Assembly: GCA_946886865.1 (NCBI GenBank)
Contig: CAMPJI010000005.1
Span: 1-63,324 of the forward strand
Reading direction: 5' to 3'
Length of the DNA stretch: 63,324 nt
From: an uncultured Lysobacterales bacterium
GTDB lineage: Bacteria > Pseudomonadota > Gammaproteobacteria > Xanthomonadales > Xanthomonadaceae
A program made the translations under genes and the position numbers. Positions 29,189-37,989 of the stretch are shown in pieces. The notes beneath the pieces were generated by a model. The model made no database searches, was not told the origin of the DNA, and worked only from the letters and a program-made list of their open reading frames with translations. How positions within the stretch are numbered: position 1 is the first letter of the stretch; each line of letters opens with the position of its first letter.

Positions 29189-29788
29189 ATGAAGCGTTCT
29201 CCCGCCCTGACCAAGCTTGCCGCCCTCACCCTGCTGGCCGCGCTGCCGCTGGCCGCCACGGCCGCCGAAGGCGTCTCCTACAACTACGTGGAAGGTGGCT
29301 ACGCCGGCACCGAGACCGACGGCGGCGACGCCGACGGCTGGGCCGTGAACGGCTCCGGCGCGATCGCCCCCAACTTCCACCTGTTCGGCGGCTACAGCAA
29401 CCAGGAAATCGACGACACCAACATCGACTTCGACCAGTGGCGCGTCGGTGTCGGCTACAACCACGAGGTCAGCCCGCGTGCCGACCTGGTCACCCGCGTG
29501 GCGTACGAGAAGTTCGATGCCGGCCGCGACATCCTCGGCAATGACCTCGACGCCGACGGTTGGAGCGTGGAAGCCGGCGTCCGTGGCGCACTTGCCCCGG
29601 CCCTGGAAGGCTACGCCATGGCGGGCTTCGAGGACGGCGAGGCCATCGGCGGCGGCGACCGCGATGGCGAGTTCTACGGCCGCCTCGGCGCCCAGGTGAA
29701 GTTCAACCCGATGTGGGGCATCAACGGCGATGTGAAGTTCATCGACGGCGATACCCAGTTCTTCGTCGGCCCGCGCATCACGTTCTGA
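29189..29788 (+). CDS. Ax21-family outer membrane beta-barrel protein
   Basis: Exported 199-residue protein. The signal peptide runs to ALPLAATAAEG, followed by VSYNYVEGGY and alternating beta strands ending in VGPRITF with a terminal Phe, the outer-membrane barrel signature. The sequence pattern (GVGYNHEVSP, AQVKFNPMWGINGDVKF) matches the Ax21 family of Xanthomonas and Stenotrophomonas. Early reports of Ax21 as a secreted quorum signal were withdrawn, so only the barrel role is claimed. The 207 bases upstream hold no gene. A terminator follows. Confidence 0.85.
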   Translation: MKRSPALTKLAALTLLAALPLAATAAEGVSYNYVEGGYAGTETDGGDADGWAVNGSGAIAPNFHLFGGYSNQEIDDTNIDFDQWRVGVGYNHEVSPRADLVTRVAYEKFDAGRDILGNDLDADGWSVEAGVRGALAPALEGYAMAGFEDGEAIGGGDRDGEFYGRLGAQVKFNPMWGINGDVKFIDGDTQFFVGPRITF

Positions 29789-29860
29789 TCGCACCGGCAC
29801 CGCAGCACGACATCGCGATCTCTCTCTCCCCCGGTCGGTCTCCCCCGACTGTCGCGATGC

Positions 29861-29884
29861 GAAGCCCGGCTCCGGCCGGGCTTC
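29861..29884 (+). terminator. Intrinsic terminator after the ax21-family gene
   Basis: GAAGCCCGGC / GCCGGGCTTC, a 10-base-pair stem with a TCCG loop, followed by TTCTTTG. Confidence 0.9.
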
Positions 29885-29944
29885 TTCTTTGTCCGGACGC
29901 CGGATCCAGCCGTACGGTTCGGAGGTCCCGGCGGCGGCGCCATG

Positions 29945-29972
29945 AAAAAGCCCGGCGTGCGCCGGGCTTTTT
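29945..29972. terminator. Intrinsic terminator abutting the gpsA stop codon
   Basis: AAAAAGCCCGGC, loop GTGC, GCCGGGCTTTTT: a 12-base-pair hairpin touching the gpsA stop (29973-29975), with A and T runs so it can work in both directions. Mainly the gpsA terminator, and a second one for the ax21-family gene. Confidence 0.93.
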
Positions 29973-31031
29973 CTATTCGAACAACCCGTGCGGGTATTCG
30001 GGCTTCTGTTCGCGCGCCAGCAACTGGCGCAACCCGTCTGTCGGGGTGATGTCGCCATGGAGCACCGACTGGACGGCGCTGGAGATCGGCAACTCGATGC
30101 CGTGCCGGTGCGCCTGGCGCATCACCTCGTCGGCGGTCTGCACCGATTCGACCACCTGGCCGATGGCGCGAACGGCATCTTCGATGGACTGGCCACGACC
30201 CAGCGCCAGACCCAGACGGCGGTTGCGCGACAGGTCGCCGGTGCAGGTCAGCACCAGGTCGCCCAGGCCGGCCAGCCCCATCAGCGTCTCGGCCTTGCCG
30301 CCGATCGCCTGGTTGAGACGAAGCATCTCGTTGAGGCCCCGCGTGATCAGGCCGGCGCGGGCATTGAGCCCGAGGTCCATGCCGTCGGCGACGCCGGTGG
30401 CCACGGCCAGCACGTTCTTCATCGCCCCACCCAGCTCGGCGCCGAGCATGTCGTCACCGGTGTAGGCGCGGAACGCGGGGCCGTGCAGCACGTCGGCAAC
30501 CGATTGCGCGAACGCGGGCGTGTCGGAATGCACCGTCAGCGCCGTCGGCAGGCCGGCAGCCACTTCCTTGGCGAAGGACGGCCCGGTGACGACGGCCAGC
30601 GGCACCCCGTCGCCCAGCACCTCGCCGGCGACCTCGTGCAGGAAGCGGCCACTGCCCGGCTCGAAGCCCTTGGTGGCCCAGGCTACGCCAGCCGCGGGGG
30701 GCCGGTGCGGCGCCAGTGCGCGAAGCGTCTCGGCAAACGCATGCGACGGCACCACCACCAGCACCAGCTCGGCGTCGCGCAGCGCCGCCGCCAGGTCGGT
30801 CGTGGCGCGCAGCGCGTCCGGCAGCGCCAGGTCGGGCAGGTATCGCGGGTTGCGGTGCTCGCGGTCGATGGCCGCCACGCAGTCGGCATCACGGCCCCAC
30901 AGCGTAGTGGGGCACCCGTGGCGGGCGGTGAGGGCCGCGAGCGCGGTGCCCCACGAACCGGCACCGAGCACCGTCACGCGCGGTGGCGCGGCGGTGCCCG
31001 ACCCGGTCCCGTCGTTCGGCACGACGGCCAA
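29973..31031 (-). CDS. gpsA: Glycerol-3-phosphate dehydrogenase (NAD(P)+)
   Basis: Cytoplasmic enzyme making sn-glycerol-3-phosphate for phospholipids. Cofactor motif [12 protein letters not shown] lies near residue 22. [18 protein letters not shown] and [16 protein letters not shown] carry the catalytic Lys and family motifs. The longest reading uses TTG 31031, one base from the secB stop, giving 352 residues; GTG 31022 is also possible. It is co-directional with secB and the rhodanese gene, the standard row in gamma-proteobacteria. Confidence 0.96.
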   Translation of the reverse strand: MAVVPNDGTGSGTAAPPRVTVLGAGSWGTALAALTARHGCPTTLWGRDADCVAAIDREHRNPRYLPDLALPDALRATTDLAAALRDAELVLVVVPSHAFAETLRALAPHRPPAAGVAWATKGFEPGSGRFLHEVAGEVLGDGVPLAVVTGPSFAKEVAAGLPTALTVHSDTPAFAQSVADVLHGPAFRAYTGDDMLGAELGGAMKNVLAVATGVADGMDLGLNARAGLITRGLNEMLRLNQAIGGKAETLMGLAGLGDLVLTCTGDLSRNRRLGLALGRGQSIEDAVRAIGQVVESVQTADEVMRQAHRHGIELPISSAVQSVLHGDITPTDGLRQLLAREQKPEYPHGLFE

Positions 31032-31032
31032 A

Positions 31033-31560
31033 TCAGGCGTTGCCGGCGGCTTCGGTATCCGCCAGGCCGTTGTTCTGGCCCTGCTGCGCGGCGCGCTGAC
31101 GCAGGCCCTCGGCGTAGAGCGCGTCGAAATTGATCGGCTGCAGCAGGAACGGCGGGAAGCCGCCGGACTGCACCAGCGTGCTGACCAGGTTGCGCGCGTA
31201 CGGGTACAGCACGTTCGGGCAGTGGGTGCCGAGCATGCCGTCGAGGGTGGCGGCCTCGAAGCCCGTCAGGCCGAACACGCCCGCCTGCTTCACTTCCACC
31301 AGGTACAGCGGCTTGTCCTCGACCTTGCAGGTCAGGGTGATGCCCAGTACCACTTCGTAGGCGTTCTCGCCCAGGCGCTGCACGTTCTGGCTGAGGTTCA
31401 TCTGCAGCTGCGGCTGCGCGGTCTCGTTGAACACCGCCGGGGCGCCGGGCACCTCGAAGGACACGTCCTTGGCATAGATCTTCTCGACCGTGAACGCCGG
31501 GCCGTTCTGGGCGGCGGTATCGGCGGGCGCAGCGGCGCCGTTGGCGGTTTCTTCGGACAT
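31033..31560 (-). CDS. secB: Protein-export chaperone SecB
   Basis: Tetrameric cytoplasmic chaperone that delivers preproteins to SecA, 175 residues. [19 protein letters not shown] at the start of the fold, LGITLTCK, and [20 protein letters not shown] before the tail are diagnostic. A low-complexity Ala-rich N-terminus (about 20 residues) and Gln/Asn tail flank the core. It ends one base before the predicted gpsA start, so the two are coupled. Confidence 0.97.
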   Translation of the reverse strand: MSEETANGAAAPADTAAQNGPAFTVEKIYAKDVSFEVPGAPAVFNETAQPQLQMNLSQNVQRLGENAYEVVLGITLTCKVEDKPLYLVEVKQAGVFGLTGFEAATLDGMLGTHCPNVLYPYARNLVSTLVQSGGFPPFLLQPINFDALYAEGLRQRAAQQGQNNGLADTEAAGNA

Positions 31561-31684
31561 GACTCGGAACTCCGGCTAAAAATCGATAAGTGGACGATTA
31601 TGGCACGCACGTCTCGTGCGCCCGGGTCTCAGGCTTGGGGCGCGGCAGATCGAAACAAGGCCCGGCGCCGGCGGCCCGCCCCGT

Positions 31685-32122
31685 TCAGCCGCGGCCCTTG
31701 ACCAGCGGCAGGTCGGCCTGCTGCCAGGCCTGGATGCCGCCATCGAGCCAGTACACGTGCTCGAAGCCGGCTTTCTTCAGGCGCTTGGCCGCCGCGGCCG
31801 ACGCGTGCCCGGTGCGACACACGGCCACCACCGGGAGGGCCTTGGCGTGGGCCAGCAGCTTGCTTTCGGGGTCGAACTGGCTGGGCTGCACCGACCGGCT
31901 GCCGGCGATGTGGCCCTTCTGGAAGTCGTTGGTGGCCGAGAGGTCGACCACCAGCGCGTTCTCGCGGTTGATCAGCCCGGTCAGCTCGGCCGGCCGCAGG
32001 CCCTTGTAGCCCCGGAACAGCCGTGCAATTTCCGTGTAGACGATCGCGACCGTCAGGCCCGCCAGCGCCATCGACAGATAGGGGTGGCGCCCGGCAAAGG
32101 CGAGCAGTTCTTCGAGGGTCAC
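31685..32122 (-). CDS. Membrane-anchored rhodanese-like protein
   Basis: A single N-terminal transmembrane helix (about residues 13-31) is followed by a rhodanese domain (about 40-142) with catalytic Cys102 in VCRTGHAS. It is likely a sulfurtransferase or thiol carrier facing the cytoplasm or periplasm. The position upstream of secB-gpsA matches the YibN-like gene of other gamma-proteobacteria, though the glutaredoxin gene usual in between is missing. A 124-base gap with no gene separates it from secB. Confidence 0.9.
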   Translation of the reverse strand: MTLEELLAFAGRHPYLSMALAGLTVAIVYTEIARLFRGYKGLRPAELTGLINRENALVVDLSATNDFQKGHIAGSRSVQPSQFDPESKLLAHAKALPVVAVCRTGHASAAAAKRLKKAGFEHVYWLDGGIQAWQQADLPLVKGRG

Positions 32123-32189
32123 GGCATCACGGCGTCGGCAAGGGGGCCGGGATTGTGGCCCAGCGCCGGTGGCGGCGCAAAAGCACCGG

Positions 32190-32609
32190 TCATTCCCCGT
32201 CCCACAGGTCCGGCATGCCCGAGGTCAGCCACCAGGTCTTGCTCGGTTCGTCCCACCGCCATTGCTCGCGGTAGCGCACGGTGCGTTCGGTCATCGTGTG
32301 CCTGTTGACCACGCCGATCTCGATGTCGCGCACGGCGGTGCCGGCCTCCATGTCCTGGCTGGCGCCGATGTCGCGGTAATGCGAGATCTGCACCTGCTCG
32401 TAGCGGGCCAGCTCGACATCGGTCAGCGCTTGCTCTTCCCGCTTGAGCGGGTCGATCAGGTTCATCGCGCCCTCGAAATCGCCCCACCGGATGGCGCCGG
32501 ACCATGCGTACTGGTTACGGTTCAACAGGTCCTGCTCGCTGGTCATGCTGGCGCAGCCGGCCAACAGCGAAACGAGAACGAGCAGCAGCAGCGACTGGAT
32601 CCAACGCAT
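32190..32609 (-). CDS. Lipoprotein of unknown function
   Basis: A 139-residue protein with a clear lipobox LAGC (Cys19) after a Leu-rich signal. Start ATG 32609 has AGGAGA eight bases upstream. The mature part looks like a small alpha+beta (NTF2-like) fold with EQWRWDEPSKTWWLTSG near the end, but that is a guess. No named family is recognised. Confidence 0.8.
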   Translation of the reverse strand: MRWIQSLLLLVLVSLLAGCASMTSEQDLLNRNQYAWSGAIRWGDFEGAMNLIDPLKREEQALTDVELARYEQVQISHYRDIGASQDMEAGTAVRDIEIGVVNRHTMTERTVRYREQWRWDEPSKTWWLTSGMPDLWDGE

Positions 32610-32665
32610 CGGACTCTCCTGGAGGGCGGCCCCGGCTACGGGCTGAAGGCCGCGAAGGTAGCAGG

Positions 32666-33139
32666 CTACGGCGCTGCGTGGCCGGGATCGCGGACGATCG
32701 CCACGTAGCGGGCGGTGAACTCGGTGGCGATGCCGCCCTCGGGCAGCCCGGCCCACGCGCGTAGGCCGATGCGGGCCCGGCCGCGCTGGCGCAGCGTCGC
32801 GGTGAATGCCGACCAGTCGGCGTCGGTATCGCCCTCGGCCGTTACGTCGAGGTCGCCGAACAGCGGCGCCAGGTACCGCACCTGGCTGTCGGCCACGTAC
32901 ACATCCGCATCCAGTCCGGCCTCCTCGATCCGCAGCGTGACCAGCCCCCACGAGGCCAGGGTCATCATCGACGCCAGGCTGCCGCCGAACGCGCACCCCT
33001 TGTCGTTGACGTGCGCCGACAGGGGCGCGTGCAGCCGCAGGCGCTCGCCGTCGAAGCCGGCGACACGCAGCTGCAGGGCCGCGACCGGCGGCATCGACTG
33101 GTAGTGGTGGTCGAGTCGGGTGAGGACGTCGTCGGCCAT
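32666..33139 (-). CDS. YiiD C-terminal-type hot-dog thioesterase
   Basis: A 157-residue protein of the YiiD_C thioesterase family. The hot-dog motif NDKGCAFGGSLASMM (about 45-59), the strand VYVADSQVRYLAPLFGDL and a C-terminal FTARYVAI fit. It probably hydrolyses an acyl-CoA or acyl-ACP, substrate unknown. It is divergent from hemD across 129 bases. Confidence 0.85.
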   Translation of the reverse strand: MADDVLTRLDHHYQSMPPVAALQLRVAGFDGERLRLHAPLSAHVNDKGCAFGGSLASMMTLASWGLVTLRIEEAGLDADVYVADSQVRYLAPLFGDLDVTAEGDTDADWSAFTATLRQRGRARIGLRAWAGLPEGGIATEFTARYVAIVRDPGHAAP

Positions 33140-33268
33140 GGAGGCACCGTGTGGGTGGGGACCCCATTCTTGCAGCAGGACGCGTGCGGCCGGAACCGCC
33201 GGCCCGTGCGACACCGAGGGGAATACGTCGCCCTGTTCGGTCCGTCCGCCGCATGGCACGCTGCCACG

Positions 33269-34033
33269 ATGCAATCGCCGACATCCCGATGGACGCTGGT
33301 TTCGTTGCGCCCGCGCGGCGGCCACGACGGCCTGCGCCGCGCGGCCGCGCGCCATGGTGGGGGTCTGATCGCGCTGTCGCCGTGGCGGCTGCAGGACCGC
33401 GACGACCCGTCCAGCCGCGCGGCCCTGCAGCGCGCGCTGTCGGCGGATACCGTGGTGTTCACCAGCCCGGCCGCGGTGCGCGCGGCGGCGCGGTTGCAGG
33501 CGTTGCCGCCGGTGGTGGCCTGCGCGGTCGGCAGCGGCACGGCGGCGGCCTTGCGGCGCGCGGGCGTGGCCGACGTCCACACCCCGGCACGGATGGACAC
33601 CGAAGGCCTGCTCGCCCTGCCGCAACTGGCGGCAGGCACGGCCGGCCGCGTCGGGCTGGTCACCGCGCCCGGCGGGCGCGGCATGCTGCAGCCGGCGCTG
33701 GAGCGACGCGGGATCGAAGTGCGACGCGCCGACGTCTACGCGCGCATGCCCGTGGCCCTGCCACCGCGTGCCGTCGAAGCATTGCGAGATGCCCCCCAGC
33801 CGCTGGTGCTGGCGCTCACCAGCGGCGAGGCGTTGCAGCGGGTGTTCGGGGCGCTGCCTGGGGATGCGCTCGACGTCCTGTACTCGGCGACGGTCATCGC
33901 CGCCAGCGAGCGCCTGGCGGCCATCGCGCACGAAGCGGGGTTCGAGCGCGTGCGCATCGCCCGCAGCCCCCGTCCTGCCGATCTCGTGGCCGCCGCTCGC
34001 GAGCCGTGTGGAGACCCCGTTCCGGTAGCATGA
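33269..34033 (+). CDS. hemD: Uroporphyrinogen-III synthase
   Basis: Cyclises hydroxymethylbilane to uroporphyrinogen III in haem synthesis. It has 254 residues of the two-domain HemD fold, with VVFTSPAAVRAAARL, VGSGTAAALRRAGV and LALTSGEALQRVF as the weakly conserved anchors. Identity is strengthened by the hemX and hemY homologues that follow. Start ATG 33269; no hemC is nearby. Confidence 0.9.
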   Translation: MQSPTSRWTLVSLRPRGGHDGLRRAAARHGGGLIALSPWRLQDRDDPSSRAALQRALSADTVVFTSPAAVRAAARLQALPPVVACAVGSGTAAALRRAGVADVHTPARMDTEGLLALPQLAAGTAGRVGLVTAPGGRGMLQPALERRGIEVRRADVYARMPVALPPRAVEALRDAPQPLVLALTSGEALQRVFGALPGDALDVLYSATVIAASERLAAIAHEAGFERVRIARSPRPADLVAAAREPCGDPVPVA

Positions 34034-34058
34034 GCAGTCCCCCGATCGCGCCACGCCC

Positions 34059-35048
34059 GTGTCCGCCACACCTCCCTCCGCATCGCCCTCCCCGACCCCT
34101 GTGCCGCGCCGCGCCGGCTGGCCCTGGTGGCTGCTGTTCGCGCTGCTGGTTCTGGCCGCCTGGCGGGGATGGGCGTGGTGGGAGGCGCGCGATGTGCCAG
34201 CCCCCTCGCCGGCGGCCGACGTGCGCATCGAAGCGCTTAACGACCGCATCAGCGCCTTGCGCGGCGACCTGCGCGCGCAAGCCCAGCGGATCCAGCAGGC
34301 CGATGCGACCAACCGCGTGCTGCGCGATGAGCTGCTCGGCATGGGCCAGCGGGCGGCGCTGATCGAAGACAGCATTGCGCGCTGGTCCGACCCGGACCGG
34401 CATGGCGCACAGGCGCTGCGGCTGGATGAAGCCGAACTGCTGCTGGGCATGGGCCAGCAGCGGCTGCTGATCGCCGGCGACCTCGACGGCGCGCAGCGGG
34501 CGTATGCGCTGGCCGGTGGCGTGCTGGCCGGGGTCGACGACCCGGCCTTCCTCAGCCTGCGCCAGGCGCTGGTACAGGAGCGCGCTGCACTGGATGAACT
34601 GGGCGAGGATCCGCGCGTGCGGGCCCTTGCGCGGCTGCAGGCGTTCACCCGTGCGCTGGACCGGCCCGCCGATGCCGCACCGGCCACGCCCGCGGCTGCC
34701 GATGCGCCGTGGTGGCGACGCGCGTTCTCGACGGTGTTCGACATCCAACCGCGCCACCGCAGCCTGGCCGTCCGCCCGGCCGACCGCGGCGACGCCATGG
34801 CCGGCCTTCAACTGGAGCTGACACTGGCGCGCGCCGCCGCCGAGCGCCGCGACCGCGACGCGTGGCGGTCCGCTCTGGGCCGCGCCGACGCGTGGCTGCA
34901 ACGGCTTTGGGCACCTTCGCCCGCGCTGAAGGCGCGGCGCGACACGCTGGCCGCACTCGCCGCGCTGCCCCTTTCACCGGAGCTTGCAACGCTGGGCAGC
35001 ACACTCGAGCAACTACGTCAGTTGCGCAGCGTGCGCCAGGAGCCCTGA
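34059..35048 (+). CDS. hemX: HemX-like inner-membrane protein
   Basis: 329 residues from GTG 34059: a Pro-rich cytoplasmic N-terminus, one transmembrane helix (about 20-40, WPWWLLFALLVLAAWRGWAW), then a long alpha-helical, coiled-coil-prone periplasmic domain (IEALNDRISALRGDLRAQAQ). This is the HemX family layout; its role is unproven, and the old methyltransferase label is not supported by any SAM motif here. Its stop overlaps the hemY start (TGATG). Confidence 0.88.
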   Translation: MSATPPSASPSPTPVPRRAGWPWWLLFALLVLAAWRGWAWWEARDVPAPSPAADVRIEALNDRISALRGDLRAQAQRIQQADATNRVLRDELLGMGQRAALIEDSIARWSDPDRHGAQALRLDEAELLLGMGQQRLLIAGDLDGAQRAYALAGGVLAGVDDPAFLSLRQALVQERAALDELGEDPRVRALARLQAFTRALDRPADAAPATPAAADAPWWRRAFSTVFDIQPRHRSLAVRPADRGDAMAGLQLELTLARAAAERRDRDAWRSALGRADAWLQRLWAPSPALKARRDTLAALAALPLSPELATLGSTLEQLRQLRSVRQEP

Positions 35049-36298
35049 TGAACCTTTTCCGCAGCCTGTTGTTCTGGATCGTGCTGGCGCTGGTCGGTGC
35101 GCTCGTGGCGCAGCTGCTGGCACAGGATCCGGGGCTGGTCGTGGTCAGCTACAACGACTGGACCTACGAGAAGTCGCTCGCCTACAGCCTGGTGCTGGTG
35201 CTCGCCGGCGTGCTCGCCGTCTGGCTGGTCTGGAAGCTGCTGACCACGCCATTCGTGATGCTGCGCCGCCGGCGCAAGAAGGCCGCACGCGCACGCCTCA
35301 TCGAAGGCCTGGAGGCCTCGCATCTGGGCCATTGGAGCCGCGCGGAAAAGGCCTTGGCGCAGACCGACGACGATGAGATCGGCGCGGTCGGGCACGTCGC
35401 CGCCGCGCGCGCCGCCGCCGCCCGCGGGGACGCCACGCTCGCGCAGCAGCACCTGGACGCACTGGCCTCGCGCCATCCCACCGCACGTGCCGTCGCGCAG
35501 GCCGAGCTGGCGCTGGCCGATGGCCGTCCCGCTGACGCGCTGAGCGCGCTGGACGCGCCGAATGCGCAGCCGCTGCCACCGCGGGGCCTCGCGCTGCGCG
35601 CCGAAGCGCTGTCGAAGCTAGGCCGCGCCGGCGACGCCTACGGGCTGCTGGGCGCGCTGCGCCAGCAGGAGGCGTGGCCGAAGGCCCGCCTCGACAGTGC
35701 CGAGGCGCAGTGGGCCGAAGCCGGCCTGCGCGAGGCGGGCGATGCCAATGTCCTGGCCGACCGCTGGGAGGCCCTGCCCAAGCCGCTGCGTGCGCATCCC
35801 GCCATCGTCGCCGCCTACGCCGAGCGCGCCGCCGCGCTGCGTTGGGAAGAGGCGGCGGCCAGCAGCATCGAACATGCGCTGGACACGCAGTGGGACGAGG
35901 GCCTTGCCGGCCTCTACGGCCGGTTGCCGATCGGCCGGCTGGACGCGCGTCGGGAGCATGCCGAGCGCTGGCTTCACGCGCACCCGGCCAGCCCGGCCCT
36001 GCTGGTGACGCTGGCGCGACTGGCCCGCGCGCAGGGCCAGTGGTCGCAGGCGGAAACCTACCTGCACCGTGCACTCGCGCAGGGCGCCAACAGCGAGGCG
36101 TGGGAAGAGCTCGGCCACGGCTTCGCCCAGCACGGCGACGAGGCGCTCGCGCGGCACAGCTATGCGAATGCCCTGCGCGCCTCGCGCGGGGAAACGATCA
36201 TCGAACTGCCGGGCCGCGACGTGCGCGCCCGCATCTACGACGAAGCCGTCACCGAGGACCGCGATGCGCACGGCATGCCGCGGCTTCGCGAGCAGTGA
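35048..36298 (+). CDS. hemY: HemY-like TPR membrane protein
   Basis: 416 residues with two N-terminal helices (about 5-25 and 40-62) separated by the conserved DPGLVVVSYNDWTYE, followed by tetratricopeptide-like helices to the end (for example GQWSQAETYLHRALAQG). It matches the HemY N family seen downstream of hemX. It is not the protoporphyrinogen oxidase that shares the name. No gene is seen in the 257 bases after it. Confidence 0.92.
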   Translation: MNLFRSLLFWIVLALVGALVAQLLAQDPGLVVVSYNDWTYEKSLAYSLVLVLAGVLAVWLVWKLLTTPFVMLRRRRKKAARARLIEGLEASHLGHWSRAEKALAQTDDDEIGAVGHVAAARAAAARGDATLAQQHLDALASRHPTARAVAQAELALADGRPADALSALDAPNAQPLPPRGLALRAEALSKLGRAGDAYGLLGALRQQEAWPKARLDSAEAQWAEAGLREAGDANVLADRWEALPKPLRAHPAIVAAYAERAAALRWEEAAASSIEHALDTQWDEGLAGLYGRLPIGRLDARREHAERWLHAHPASPALLVTLARLARAQGQWSQAETYLHRALAQGANSEAWEELGHGFAQHGDEALARHSYANALRASRGETIIELPGRDVRARIYDEAVTEDRDAHGMPRLREQ

Positions 36299-36555
36299 CG
36301 GGCGAATCGGACCGGATCTAGCGCCGCCTGACCGGGCATCCCGAGCGATCCCTCCGGCGAACGCCGGGACGCGGTTGGATCATCGTGTGCTGCGCCCGCG
36401 CGCGCCTCCGCATGTGGGCATAGCGGGCGACTTCGCACGCCATACGGCAACATCAGGCATGGCAGGCCGACGCCGCGTCATGGCCGCCGACACGCGGCGG
36501 ACCGGATCGAATTCAAGCCAGCGTACCCAGCCCGGGAGCTCCGGGCACGGCGCGC

Positions 36556-37833
36556 TTACCGCTCCAGAATCGCCACCACGCCCATGCCGCCGGCGGTGCA
36601 GATCGACACCAGGCAGCGGCCACCACCGCGCTCCTTCAGCGCTTTCGCCGCTGCGGCGACGATACGCGCACCGGTGGCGGCGAACGGGTGCCCCGTCGCC
36701 AGGGACGAGCCGTTCGGGTTGATCTTCGCCGGATCGATGCGGCCCAGCGGCGCCGCCAGCCCGAGGCGGTTGCGGCAGTACTCCTCGCTCTCCCACGCGC
36801 GCAGCGTGCACAGCACCTGCGCGGCAAACGCCTCGTGGATCTCGTAGAGGTCGAAGTCCTGCAACGTGAGGCCGTTGCGCGCCAGCATCTCCGGCACCGC
36901 GACGGTCGGCGCCATCAGCAGGCCTTCGCCGTGGACGAAGTCGACCGCCGCCACCTGTGCGTCACGCAGGTAGCACAGCACCTCGTGGTCGTGCTGCCGG
37001 GCCCAGTCCTCGGAAGCCAGCAGGCAGGCCGACGCGCCATCAGTGAGCGGCGTGGAGTTGGCCGCGGTCAACGTGCCGCGGCCGGAGGTCCTGTCGAAGG
37101 CCGGCTTGAGTGACGCGAGCTTCTCGAGCGTCGAATCCGGACGCAGGATGTTGTCGCGCGAGACGCCGCGGAAGCTGACGACCAGGTCGTCGAGGAAGCC
37201 GCGCCCGTAGGCCGCAGCCAGCTTCTGGTGCGAGGCCAGTGCCCACTCGTCCTGCGAGTCGCGCGAGATGTTCCATTCCTTGGCCATGTCCTCGCAGTGC
37301 TGGCCCATGCTCTTGCCGGTGCGCGGCTCGGCCACTCCCGGGAACTCGGGCTTGAGCTCGCGCGGGGAGAACCCCTTGAACGCGGCCAGCTTGTCCTTCG
37401 GCGTCTTGCCGGCGGCGGCCTCCAGCAGCCGGCGGCGCAGCGACTTGCCGTACACGATCGGCACGTCGGAGGTGCTGTCGCTGCCGCCACCGATGCCCGA
37501 CTCGATCTGCCCGACGGCGATCTTGTTGGCCACGGTGATGATCGAATCCAGCGAGGTGCCGCACGCACGCTGCAGCGTGATGCCCGGCGTCAGCGGCGAC
37601 AGGCCCGACGACAACGCGGCCTCGCGGCCCAGGTTCCAGTCGCTGCTGTGCTTGATCACCGCGCCCATCGCGACTTCGCCCAGCTGCTGCCCGTGCAGGC
37701 CGAAGCGCTCGACCAGCGCACCCAGCGTGCGCACCGACATGCCCAGGTTGCCGACGTCCGCGTAGGCGGTGTTCTGGCGACAGAAGGGAATGCGGACGCC
37801 GCCGAGCACGGCGACGGGACGGGATTGACGCAT
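36556..37833 (-). CDS. Acetyl-CoA C-acyltransferase (FadI-like thiolase)
   Basis: Thiolase of fatty-acid or ketone-body metabolism, 425 residues. The acyl-accepting Cys91 lies in LQRACGTSLDS. Near the C-terminus are NPNGSSLATGHPFAATGAR and ICTAGGMGV with the His and second Cys of the active site. Length and the EPRTGKSMGQHCEDMAKEW loop resemble FadI more than FadA. No fadJ-like partner is adjacent. A TACACT -10 on the minus strand lies at 37900-37905. Confidence 0.92.
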   Translation of the reverse strand: MRQSRPVAVLGGVRIPFCRQNTAYADVGNLGMSVRTLGALVERFGLHGQQLGEVAMGAVIKHSSDWNLGREAALSSGLSPLTPGITLQRACGTSLDSIITVANKIAVGQIESGIGGGSDSTSDVPIVYGKSLRRRLLEAAAGKTPKDKLAAFKGFSPRELKPEFPGVAEPRTGKSMGQHCEDMAKEWNISRDSQDEWALASHQKLAAAYGRGFLDDLVVSFRGVSRDNILRPDSTLEKLASLKPAFDRTSGRGTLTAANSTPLTDGASACLLASEDWARQHDHEVLCYLRDAQVAAVDFVHGEGLLMAPTVAVPEMLARNGLTLQDFDLYEIHEAFAAQVLCTLRAWESEEYCRNRLGLAAPLGRIDPAKINPNGSSLATGHPFAATGARIVAAAAKALKERGGGRCLVSICTAGGMGVVAILER

Positions 37834-37989
37834 CGGGTTCACCTCGGGGGACTGTGCGGGCCAGCATGCCCGCAACACCGTCGGGGCATAATGACGGCGA
37901 GTGTAGCGCCGGCCTCCCGCACGACCAAACGCCAGCGTATGCATGCCCGCAAGCCGTACCGCTCCTGCCTCCCGGATACTGTTGGGCCC

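Noticed and set aside
29189..29788. Reading the Ax21-family gene as a secreted quorum-sensing signal
   Set aside because: The signalling reports were withdrawn, and the sequence shows a standard outer-membrane barrel.
34059..35048. hemX as uroporphyrinogen-III C-methyltransferase
   Set aside because: No SAM-binding motif is present; the protein is a membrane-anchored coiled coil.
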